Part shown: positions 32,377 to 43,406 of the stretch, one piece after another
How positions within the stretch are numbered: the first letter of the stretch is position 1
Layout: each line of letters starts with the position of its first letter
NCBI GenBank assembly: GCA_951799425.1
Contig: OX637395.1
Location: forward strand, 1,891,001 to 1,955,000
Reading direction: 5' to 3'
Origin: Ilex aquifolium
Taxonomy: Eukaryota; Streptophyta; Magnoliopsida; Aquifoliales; Aquifoliaceae
DNA: 64,000 nucleotides
Made by a program: the position numbers and the translations under genes
Notes under the pieces: generated by a model
Seen by the model: only the letters and a program-made list of their open reading frames with translations
The model's database searches: none
Told to the model about the DNA's origin: nothing

Positions 32377-33723
32377 TCATTGCTTCTTCTTCTCCAATTT
32401 ATCCCAATACTCATTTTCCCACATCTCCACTTGTCTTGCTGATTTTCCCTTTCTCTCAAAAAAGGCTCCAAGAGCCGGAGGATCATAGGGAGGAGGCATG
32501 GTGCAAGGAATCGAGTTGGCCGGAGACTTCACCAACGATTCCTCCATGAACTCCCTCCAGTTTCCGTCCGCCGGACATGCCATTGTTTCCGGGCAAAGCT
32601 CTAAGGCTTGTGGTGGAATGGTAGGTTTAAACTTCAAAAGCTTTGCATATTCGTTTAAGAGATGGAACATGTAATCATACACATAATCCATCTTCATATC
32701 CTCTTGAATAAAGCGGCTTGCAGCCTCCCCAATGGCTTGTGCCTGGTTTGCATGCATATTCATCCAATTTAGAAGCTAATAAAAGGGATTAAATACACAC
32801 TGGGGTGGCAATTATTGACACTTAAAACCCAAAATGAAAGTAGCAGGTTAGAATTAACATGTAATCTGAAAATGACACAACCCACTAATGACTAATAAAT
32901 GGGCCGATTAATGTTAAACAAGAAAATACCGACGTAAAATATAAGAAACTTGTGTAGTTGGTATAATATGATGATGATGATGTCCGAATCTTTTACGATT
33001 AGACAATTTTTTTTATGGTTAGTAAATAAGACTGGTTAGTGTTAGAATATCTGACATGATTAATTAAACATGTTAAGTTATGATTGACTAGTATGTACTA
33101 CGAACCCAAAACAACACGATACAATGCAACTAATTTGCTAGGCCCGACTATGAATAGGGTTACTAATTGAGTCGAGCTATTCAGGTTCAACTCGAATAAG
33201 ACTCGCCTCAAGCTTGGCTTATGTTCTAAAATAAGTCGAGTTTGAACAATTTTTTAATCTTGTTTAGAAAAACGAGCCTACAAAGCTCGGCATAAGCTTG
33301 CAAAGCTCGGCTCGTTTATATGTAAAATAGTCGGGCTACTTAGTCTCGGCTCATTTTCTAAACGAGTCGAACTTAAACAATTTTTTAGACTCATTTAAAA
33401 AAACTAGCATGTTCGACTCGATTATCAGTCCTAATTATGAATGCACTTATGAATGGATACAATTTTACCTTTTCAGTGTGATTGTTGCCCCATTCCACAG
33501 CAAATTTAAGGGATCTACACTTGTTGTCGTCTCTAATGGGCCAGTAGTGCTCCAGTGGTACCATTCCTCTTATAAAGAAATCATAGTACCTTGGTGTTAT
33601 CAGCAAGGTTGGAGAGTTGCATGCTAAGATGTACTTTTCACTTACAGACCATGCCCATCCTTCTATATAGATCTTGTATCTAATGCATGTTGGTTATGCA
33701 CAAGGAAGTTCACAATCCCATCA

Positions 33724-33765
<42 letters not shown>

Positions 33766-35487
33766 GTGACCTGTGGGTACATTGATCTTCAAGATTTGAT
33801 TGCTTGTACCCTTGTTTGGATTCTTTATCCCAGTCCTGACAAATAATATCATGTAAGAAATAGTTGTTTAACACGTCACAGCCCTTCTAATGTACCATGT
33901 GCCCACCATGCTCATAAAATTAGTGAGATCCATTTATGTATAATGAGTCTTATTCGAATTCATGACATGCGATTTACTAATGAAATAAATCGAGAAAAAA
34001 TATATTACAAAACGATTCAAACCTACAAAATTACATTTTTAACGTAAAACTCTTGTCCACGTTTTATAAATACGAACTTTTTGTTAGTTTTACGCTTGCA
34101 CCCTAAACCTGAATGATTGTATAGACTTAGATCCCTTTCAGTATACTTTTTCTCAGTTTATTTATGAATAATATATATTGTGAATTTGTAGGAGATCCAC
34201 TTACACGATGGATCTCATTTGAACTAACTATGAGTAAGCTAATAATATTGAGAAAAATGAAGAAGATATACTGAAAAAGATCAAGTTACCTGGACATAGA
34301 GGAGAGTGTTCCAATCATCTTTATCAGTAACATTGCACTTCATGAGGTCTCTCCTGGTTAGGGCCACATGTGGATTACCCCTCCAATAAGCTAAGGGTAC
34401 CCTGTCCTTCCACTTGATTCTCTTGTTTCCTTCTTTGATGTCCTCTAGCACATTCTTCCAAGGCCTTATGTGGGTCTCAGCCCTATCAAAGAAATATATT
34501 CTTCACCCTTTATTTCCCAAATAATGAGTAATGCTATTTAGGCGTAATTTTGTTATTTTTAATTAATTATCATCGTTGGATTATCGGGGGTTTTTATATT
34601 GAATAGTCTTCACTATCAATCCAACAAAAGTGAATTAGAACGACAAATTAGGTTCACGGGGAATTACTATCCCCAATATATTTCCCGTGATACATCTTCA
34701 AGAAGAACAAAACTTGACTATAGAACACGGATTTAGATCCTCTCCTGTAAATTTTTTCTCAATTTCTCAAAATTATGAATTACTCATCATGTGTTGGTGA
34801 GAGACTCCTTATATATAAGGGGTCATAGTTTAATTTACGATATTTTATCTACCATTGAGAAAAATTAAGAAAAATGTATTAGAGAGGATCTACATCAAGC
34901 ATTATTGTCCACCCAATTTATTGCTACTAGTGTGTTTAAATTTTGAATAGGATCCAATGTCAATCCAAATGCAATGTTCCTTGAGTCAACAAATTGGGTT
35001 CAATTAATGGACATGCTTGGAGTTGGCTTAGAATCTTAGGGCCTGTTTGGTTTGCGTTTCAAAAACAAGTATCTGAAAACAGTTTTTGAGAAGAGTTTTA
35101 AGAAAATGGTTTTGATATTTTTTGAGATAAAAAACTTGTTTGGTTAGATGATTTCAAAAACAATTTTACAGAACAGAAAATAGTAAAACCTGTTTGGACA
35201 GCCTAAATATATGTTTGAACAATAATTCAAACATTAATAAAAAAATATAAGAAAGTTATTTTTAGATTGATAATTTCATAAAAAAAAATTCAATAAACCA
35301 AACTTTAAAATATAATATATATTATAATATATAAATTAATATAATATTTATATATTATAATATTCTATTATATTATAATATATATTATATAATAGTTATA
35401 TATTATAATATTCTATTATATTATATATTTATAAATTCTTATATATAAATTCGTAGATATATATATATACATATATATACCAATTTA

Positions 35488-35577
<90 letters not shown>

Positions 35578-38500
35578 TATAATATCTATTTTATATATAT
35601 ATATATATATATATTATATATTATGAGAGAGAGGAAGAAGTAAAAAAAAAAAAAGAATGAAGAAATTTGCTCCTAAGGAGACTCGAAGGGCAGACCTCAT
35701 TAAAGTCCAAAATTGTTCTCCTTGTTTTCAAAATTTTCAAAGAAAACTCCGAAAACAAGCTAGACTTGTTTTCTGTTTCTTTGACTCAATTCTCAAAATT
35801 TTCTAAAATTTGGAGAACAAAAAAGCTAAACAAACAGGTTTTGGGTGTTTTTGAAATTTTGAGAACAAAAAACAGTTTTCGAAACACCAACCAAACACGC
35901 CCTTATTTTTTTTAAGTTTTAGAGGAAAATAAGTCTGGTTTGTTCGGACCTAGATTTATTGGGCGTCTTTTTCATCAATTTTTTGGACAAAAACAGTTTT
36001 ATCAACACCATGAAAAAGTTGAAAAATATGACTTACTTAAGGGTTTCCACTCTAAACTGTTCTAAAAAAAATTTTAACTCTGATTTTTTCATTTTACTTT
36101 TTAAAACCTTTGTTTTGCGCCTAAACAGCCAGCTCCAAACGGGCTCAATATCATTGTGACAAAAATGAAGAGGAAGAATAAAAAGAACTGAGATAGACAT
36201 TACCATCCCCAAAATGACCAATCTGGAAAAACAATATCCAAGCTCCATCCATCGGAACAATACCGAAACAACGGCGGTGGGCCGGCATTGGGTCTCCGGT
36301 AGGCCCTTTTTTGGACGACCGGCCGATCATCGCAGTCGAACAGCAGCTCCAAATCAGGCAACTTTCCAGGATACCACCTCACAAGCTGCATAAACCCCCA
36401 CATAGTAAACAAAGCTCTAGTCTGAATGGACTGTCTATACTTCTCCACATACACCTTCCCATCTAAAATCACCAGCCTAAAGTGCGCATTTATACGCGCT
36501 TTCTCCACCATATCCCGGGTGATTCCGGTCTCTTTCCAGTGCCGGAGATCTTCATGGATCCATCGGAAATAATCCGGGCATGTGGGGTTGGAGGAAAAGT
36601 CGTGTTTAGCAGGTTTGTGTGTAGTTGGATAGTTTTTTGGACATGTATTTGTCTGGTTCCATGCAGTACATTCTAGAGGGAATTCAAGAGTTTTTGGTTT
36701 TCTTTTGAATATTAGGTAGGTGGAATTCTCTGGATATAAAGACTGCATAAAGAAAGATGAATCATTAAGCACTTAAACAAATGATTAGGGGAGTTGAAGA
36801 TGATTTTAGTTTGTGACAGCCAAAATGATGAATTAATGGTTGAGTTGATGCAAAAAGTGAAGTGGAACAATGTTTAAAGGCGACTAAACGAGTATGGATG
36901 CTATTCTTTTGCTCTTTTTCTCTTTTTTTTGTTGTTTGGACTAACTAGGATATATTCGGGCGTCTTAAAGTCCTCGTCTAATATTATTAAACATATACAG
37001 TTTCTCGCATTCAACACGCACCATGGAATTAGAGATATAAAATCTCGAGAGGATGGCCCCAAGGGATTAGAAAAGTTTGATAATGACATCATGAGTTACT
37101 TGATGAATTATGTTACGGTGTGTTTGGTATGTGACAATGAAGTATGAAAATGAAATAACTATTACTTAATAATGTTCATTCTAATGTTTCGAATGCAATA
37201 ACGAAAATTTATTCTCATTACTATTTATGGAATACCTAATTCCACCAGTGTACGATTTGTCAGTCGTTAATATTTGGTGGTATTTTTCTTTCCCAACTAC
37301 CATCACTCATCGCCACCACTACCCCACCTCCACCCAGGGTCGGGGTCTAGGGACAGGGTTGGTTCTGGGGCTCAGGTCCAGGTTTGGAGTTGGGTCTAAG
37401 GACGAGTCTGGGTCTGGGGTTTGGGTCGGGGCCTAGGGTCTAGGTCTGGGGTTTAGGTCGGGGGCCGAGGTCTAGATTTGGGGTTCAGGTTGGGGTCTGG
37501 GGTCTAGATCTGGGGTTCGGGTCTAGGGTCAAGTCTAGATCTGGATTTGAGGTCGAGTTTAGGTACAGGTCGGATCTTGGGTCTAGGTCCATGCCAGATT
37601 CAGGGTTCGAGTTTTAGTTTGAGTTCGGGTCAGTGTCTAGGTCCATGGACGAGGTCGCGTTTGGGTCTGGGATCGAGGTCCGATATCAGGTCGGGTCAGG
37701 TCGCCAGATTTGGGTCTGGGCCTAGAGTTTAGGCTCGAGTCATGGGTCCGAGTGTAGAAATTATTCAAATACTTAAGTGAATTTTCAACTATATTCCAAC
37801 ACTTAATCCTAATTATTATCAAACATTAAAATGGTAATGTACATTTCCTTCTATTCATCAAAGAGGAAGAAAATAAAGCCAAAGGGAAAAGAAAAAATAT
37901 ATAAACAAATTTCGAGTTACTATATATTTAGTAAAAATTTAATAACTAAATCATGGAATCTCTATTTAAACTTTAATACACAAATGACAATGACACACAC
38001 ATCACACAGAGAGCAATTACTTTTGAACCTTGTATATATAGTTTGGATTTGTAGAGTAGATATTGACCAAAAAAAGAGAATTTGGAATTTTAATGAGAGT
38101 AGATATCCCATTAAAGGGAATCTACTCAAAATTATTAACTAACTATGAAAAATTAATGTAGGAACAATTAACAAAAAACTAAATTAATTACAAATCCTAA
38201 CTATTATGAGTAACGCTACACTCACCATGCATGAACTGGGTTTAGCTTTATTCGAGACTCAAAACTATGGGGGAAAAAAATCCGAGAATTACCTCCCTCT
38301 AAAACGAGGATGTCATTGTCTACCACTTATCTTTTCTAGACTCGCTGTATGTGTGGTACTGTGGTTACCCTTACAACTTTTCAAAATAAGAAAAATCAAT
38401 GCTTGGAACCCAGGAAAAATGATTACAATTTCTAAAATTGCTACTTCAAGATAAGAAAATGATTAGAAAAGTTCTAAATATTCACTGTTTTTCTTTATTA

Positions 38501-38816
38501 TGCCATTTTGCTGTGCATTCTACGGGATATCGCTAGTACAGGGAGAAGAAAATGAAATGCGAAAGACAAAAAGAAAAGAAGGGAGCGAAGAATGCATGGA
38601 GTTTATGTTATAAAGGGTTGTACAGAGACTTACAAGGTCAAACCAGCGAGCAACAAGCAATATGGCGAGAAAGAGGAAGAACAACCACAGAAGAACACTA
38701 GTTGTCGCGGTGGGTTTCTTCTTCATGAATGATCGCCATCGGCTTCCCATAGAGTTCTTCTGAAATGCAGGGCGGAGCCAGAAGATATTTGCTAATCTTT
38801 CGTTGTATTTTTTCAT
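32377..38816 (-). CDS. Gene C: GT90/CAP10 (Rumi/POGLUT-like) glycosyltransferase, diverged paralog
   Basis: Six exons give an open frame of 518 aa: 38634-38816, 36204-36742, 34290-34482, 33771-33835, 33469-33679, 32377-32742. Intron positions and phases match gene A exactly, and exons 3, 4 and 5 have identical lengths. The start is the ATG at 38816 (MKKYNERLANIFWLRP). Residues 40-59 are a hydrophobic anchor (LLWLFFLFLAILLVARWF). Family blocks: NPTCPDYFRWIHEDL, FPDWSFWGWAETHIRPW, LAYWRGNPHVALTRRDLMKCN, IEGWAWSVSEKYILACNS and MVPLEHYWPI. It is clearly older than the A/B split. Introns 1 and 2 are long and hold a G-rich minisatellite and a Tourist-like MITE. The exon 4 donor is GTCACT, weaker than GTGAGC in A and B. 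The role is presumably glycosylation in the secretory pathway; the substrate is unknown. Confidence 0.92.
33165..33430. repeat. Dispersed repeat rich in AGCTCG/CGAGT words, intron 5 of gene C
   Basis: Repeated words such as GAGTCGAG, AAAGCTCGG and GCTCGTTTA suggest a common plant dispersed repeat. A diverged relative lies near 61540-61640. The ends are not resolved. Confidence 0.4.
33729..33762. repeat. (GA)n microsatellite inside intron 4 of gene C
   Basis: An uninterrupted GA run begins about 8 nt inside the intron after the exon 4 donor at 33770. The position matches the tracts in genes A and B. Confidence 0.9.
35039..35902. mobile_element. Tourist-like (PIF/Harbinger) MITE in intron 2 of gene C
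   Basis: The 864-bp element has inverted ends GGGCCTGTTTGGTTTGCGTTTC and GAAACACCAACCAAACACGCCC and is flanked by the trinucleotide TTA on both sides (35036-35038 and 35903-35905). TTA/TAA duplications and GGGCCTGTTTGG ends are typical of Tourist-type elements. Its middle is a long AT microsatellite. Confidence 0.85.
35455..35620. repeat. (AT)n microsatellite inside the MITE
   Basis: An almost pure AT/TA run, preceded by TA-rich imperfect repeats from about 35310. It could extrude as a cruciform and its length in the assembly may be unreliable. Confidence 0.9.
37330..37750. repeat. G-rich degenerate minisatellite in intron 1 of gene C
   Basis: About 420 bp of short degenerate units of the type GGGTCTAGGT / GGTCTGGGGTT on the plus strand. 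GGG runs recur closely, so the plus strand could form G-quadruplexes; the transcript of gene C would carry the C-rich strand. No coding content. Confidence 0.75.
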
Positions 38817-38884
38817 GATTTTACCAGCTTCTCTGATCACTGAGAAGACAAGCTCAACTGAGAGGAATTTTTTTTAAATGCTAT

Positions 38885-38888
<4 letters not shown>

Positions 38889-38929
<41 letters not shown>
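38889..38929. repeat. (GA)n microsatellite upstream of gene C
   Basis: About 40 bp of GA on the plus strand, some 70 bp upstream of the gene C ATG, so a CT tract in the 5' leader. CT-rich leaders are common in plants. Confidence 0.85.
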
Positions 38930-38933
<4 letters not shown>

Positions 38934-39857
38934 TACTATTCCTAGGTGCTCCTCTGAGTCTCTGACAATTCGTTGAGACTGTTAGGTACTAGGTTCTGGT
39001 TTTGTGAGAATTAGACTCGGCCATTTGGCTTCGACTTTGAAGTTTTTAGTTCCACATTAGAGATAGAGAGAGAACATTCCCTCTCATGTATATGTGTATG
39101 TCTCTCTCTGTCTCTTTCTCCATCAGTTTCAGTTTGAACGAGGAACGTGTTGGGTTGGCTCTTTCTGAAGGATATTTCACGTTGGGTTGCCGTAATTTGC
39201 TGCTTATTTGCTCTGGCAATGTTCATTAATGGACTTTTCATGGAGTCTTTAAGTCCAAGTCATCATCATGACTTCGGCCACCCCAATTCATAGACAGGGG
39301 GGACACTTTCCAAGCATTGAAGAGGGCAGGCTGCTTTACCCAACTAATTCAGTGGGTTATTCCTATCAATTTCCATTTATATTGTATTTAAATTATATTG
39401 CGATTAAATTTATACGCTTGATTTTATATTAATATAAATCATATTTAGTCGGGTCTATGTCTTGTCTAACTGAGTTCGTGTAACTCAATTAAGGCTAAAA
39501 AGTTGATTTATTGGAGAGGATTAACAAGTTTTGGTATGTCATTAGCTTTTTAATTGGCAAGAGACCCAACCTTTTAATTATAGCACCGCTAGTGTTGATA
39601 TGACATTACTAAAATTCTGAGTTGACCCGTTTATTGAAGGTGTGCCTAACTTCTTTCAAACCTAAACTCGTAGCAATTAGTTTGGCGTTGATTTTTTTTT
39701 TGATTGGATTGACAGATCAAATAAGGAATTATCAACACTACTCAACTCATAGGCTCCGTAAACCTAACTCTTGAGTGGTTCAATAACCGAGTTTAACCTC
39801 TGATAATCTAAAAGTCTCAAATTCAACACTTCTCATATCTTTTAATGATCATTCACC
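38930..39857. other. Upstream region of gene C, no gene seen
   Basis: No coding stretch is recognisable. CT/GA-rich sequence near 39060-39125. It probably holds the gene C promoter. Confidence 0.4.
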
Positions 39858-40887
39858 ATTGTTCCTCAGAAGACGTATTCTAAACCCGCTCAAGTTACGA
39901 TAATCAATATTCGAACTCGAAAAAATAATCGATACAAACCTGAATACCCTGTAGCTAAAAAATAAGCTCAGGCTCTGTAACCAGCCCCCAACTCCATGTC
40001 TCTAACGAAACTGAACTCCTCAACCTCCAATTGGGAGGTTGAGGTGATAGCATGGACTAATATTTTGAACCTTGAAAGATGCTTCAATTCTCAATTTACA
40101 CCCTCAATGTTATGAATTGGTAACAATGTAAACTTCACCCAAATTGTCATTCTATTTTTTCGTCGTAAATTGAAACACACAAATTACAAGTGTTTCGGAC
40201 ATGAAATTATATATAAATTCACATACTGTTGGCGTCTCGTGTGAATTACACATGATAAAGTTAATCTCTATCTGATTAATAAAACATTATTTTCGATACA
40301 CAAAATGATATCAAATTAATCACAAATAAAAATCTACTGCGATGGACATACCTCATCCTTATATCCGAAATACTTGCACCACACGTGCTTTAATTTATGA
40401 TAAAAAAATTGAACGATAATCTAGATCAAATCCACATTACTACAAATTCATAACATTGAGTATATAAATTAAAATTTTTAATGCTTAAAGATGCAATTTA
40501 AAAATAAAAGTATCTTTCCAGGTGTAAAGTGAAATTAGCCCATGATAATATTATGGAGAAGCAATGGTTAATCATGTCTCCATGGGCTTTGCCTAGTTTT
40601 GTGCAGTTATTAAGGGGAGAGGCTGTGGAGCTACATGTGGAACTCAAGCAAGCCCACGAGTCACTTGTGATGAGAAAGAAACAACAGTAAAACCCATTTT
40701 CAGCTTCAAAGTGACTTTTACGGCAACACATAATTTCATTAAAGTATGTACAGAGATTGAAGAGAAACGTGGGGTTTTTACTTTTACAAATGTAACCGCA
40801 AGTGATTATGTCATAGAAGCTTTGACTTGGGAAAGTGTTTCCAAGGGAAAAGAAGCAAGAATTGAAGTGAAAAGGCGCAAGTAATAA

Positions 40888-40922
40888 TACCCCTACCCCT
40901 ACCCCTACCCCTACCCCTACCC
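40888..40922. repeat. (CCCCTA)n microsatellite
   Basis: About five CCCCTA units. The left block copy has only a short C-rich stretch here (7295-7320). The unit is not the plant telomere repeat CCCTAAA. Confidence 0.85.
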
Positions 40923-41020
40923 CGGGCGCCCCAACACCTTTTTTAGATCAATAGTCAGAAATGTTCAAACCAATTTACGCGCACCTTAACTAATCCTCTT
41001 CCCGATCCAAGTAGTAACAC

Positions 41021-42194
41021 CAGTGTTTTTATACCCGGCCCGGACCGGCGGGTCAACCCGGTGAACCGGTCCCCTAACCGGGCCGGTTCGATATTAAAAC
41101 CATTTATGTACAGAACCCGGAGTCAAACCGTTGAACCGGTCAAAAACCGGTGAACCCGTGAGAACCGGCCGAGTTAGACAAACCGGACAGTTTGATTACA
41201 TTAATATAAATGTTAGATTTTTTTCCCCTTTTGTTTTTTCTCCTTTTGTTTTGTTGTCCTAAAATCTAAATCGATCCAGAGTTCAGAGACTCCAGCCGAC
41301 TCCACTCCTCCAGACCAGACGACTTCGCAGCACAGCCTCGCCTCCACGGTTCCACCACCAACGATCCAGCGACTCCAATCAGCGATCCAGTGTAGCAACG
41401 GTCGCGATCCAGCAGAGACTCCACCGAGCGAGCAACAGGCAGTCGACCTCCAGTGAGTTTGGATTTCGTTTGCAGTGAGTTCGTTTTTTAAAGATCCTGC
41501 TAGTTGATTAGGTAAAATATCTGTGTGCTCAATGGTGGGTGTTGGGCTTTTCACTATCCAATTTTATTTAGTTTGAAATTTTTGTTTCTTCTTTTTGGCT
41601 GAAATAGTAGAAAATTCTCACCGGTGAGTTGGTGATGGTTGAAGTTGGATCCATTGTGCCTAAGGAGGTTCAATGCATTTGTTTTGAGGTGGTTCCCTAC
41701 ATGAATTAACCTGTTGAATTTTCTGAAGTTACTACTACTAGCTGTAAGAATGCATAGGTTAATTGAGGAGTGACAATTGAGTAGTTCAACTGATAATTTT
41801 TTTGGAGATTTCAATTCATATCAATGGACTGTCATAAATTTAAGGCAATGGACTGCAGAAAATTTGGAAGCTTTATTGTTGTTGACTGTCATAAATTTCT
41901 GGGTTTTCAACATAAATTTCTTGTGAAATCTATACACTGTTATATTTTTCTCTACTTAACTTTACAAGTTGTATTAAAAATTGAATACATTGAAATATTT
42001 TTGATGATTTTTTTTTACTTAACTTTACATGTTTGATGTTATTTTTATAATTATTGTGATTTTTTAACCTATTTATTATTATTTTTTAATTTTATTATAT
42101 TACCGGTCCGACCAATGACCCAACGGTTGAACCAGTGACCCATTAACCCGGTCCCTTCACTGGGTTGATGTCCAGGCCGGGTTTTAAAACTATG
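41021..42194. mobile_element. Non-autonomous hAT-like element
   Basis: The 1174-bp insertion begins CAGTGTTTTTATACCCGGCC and ends GGCCGGGTTTTAAAACTATG, imperfect inverted repeats. The flanks AGTAACAC (41013-41020) and AGTAATAC (42195-42202) agree at 7 of 8 bases, the length expected of a hAT target duplication. The matching site in the left block (near 7370-7385) is empty. I recognise no transposase inside. The two ends are rich in ACCGG words. Confidence 0.75.
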
Positions 42195-43406
42195 AGTAAT
42201 ACCCTTGAGGCTTGACTTTCTTCAATAAACAAATGCCTTTTTTTCCCAAGGCTGCGTGTAAACAATAAATATCTATAATAGTAAAATATAAGGTAATCTA
42301 AAATTCTTTCCTGGGTTGAAAAAACGCTAAGAATCCCACACTAAGAAAAGCGCACTTTCCACAAATTTACACCCGCCATTCTACATGTAAGGTAGACGAG
42401 GATAAACAAGACCAATAACAGCAGTGAGAATCAAACCCAAGTCGGGCCTGAGGGCCACGACAGCTACAAGGTCGACTGCTCTTCGTTCTCATAGAGACAA
42501 GTTAATACAACAGTTAATGTAACAGTTGTTAGAGAAAAGGAGAGCCCTATTGCAATTCAATCTATCCTTCAAATAAGATAAACAGCTCATAGAAAAAGTT
42601 CTTTCAAAACCCACCTATTTTCCATATTCCTCAGTCAAAACCATCTCTCACGTTCAAGTCTTCCGTCTGCAAAGTCAAATTGAAGTATTGGCCAAGTTAG
42701 GTCCATCTAGATAATTATCCACAACGACAGATAATGAAACAGACTTCAGCAAAATTTCCATTGACTCTAATGCCAGCGTAAATACCACGTAATACTATGC
42801 AGGATGGGCAAAAATTCATATTAAACAAGATATTATTGAATTCTGATCCAATTAGGTAACTTTTGAGGCCTCAGCAAACCGGTTCTGGGGTTTCACAAAA
42901 TACCAACCATTGGGAATCCACGGCATTGCTAGAAAATGAAACTTTTGTTAGAACCTGTACAGCACGTATGACTGATGTGGGCCTCTACTGACTCGTTGAT
43001 TCGTATAGTCACAATTTGTATAACATCAAGTTGGATAGTCTCGTGTGGAGGATAGTGCGAGTTTTTAGATGATGGCCTGTGGTTTAGTGTTTTCACTGTT
43101 TTCTTACCGTTTTTCTTCTGATATTGTACTTTATGGGGCTGGACGACTTGTCCATCTTTGCATGGATAATGTCACACTTTACTGTATCTATCAAAAAAAG
43201 TTTGTTTACTATCAAAAAAAATATTATAATAGTATCAGTCGTGGATTTTTTTTCCCGCTTTCTTCATTATTAATTCAATTCTAGATGTCAGCTTTATCAC
43301 TTTTATAGGTTTTCTTCCACCATCAATTGTGTATGTAGTCCTAATGACCATTACTACAGAATAAACAACAGAAGATCAGGTAAATTAGAACAACCTATAA
43401 CTCACC

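Larger units (their letters stand above)
39858..42831. repeat. Flanking duplication block, right copy (with hAT insertion)
   Basis: It parallels 6264-7920, same orientation, broken by the hAT element at 41021-42194 and by a CCCCTA repeat. It ends with AAACAAGATAT at about 42831, where similarity to the left copy stops. I recognise no gene in it. Confidence 0.75.

Noticed and set aside
38520..38840. Start of gene C at a GTG at 38840
   Set aside because: Nuclear plant genes use ATG; the in-frame ATG at 38816 gives the membrane anchor and correct phase.
40888..40922. Interstitial telomere repeat
   Set aside because: The unit is CCCCTA; plant telomeres are CCCTAAA. It is a local microsatellite.
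41213..41554. Minus-strand 113-residue open stretch inside the hAT element
   Set aside because: No transposase motif and it ends within the inverted-repeat element; most likely non-coding.
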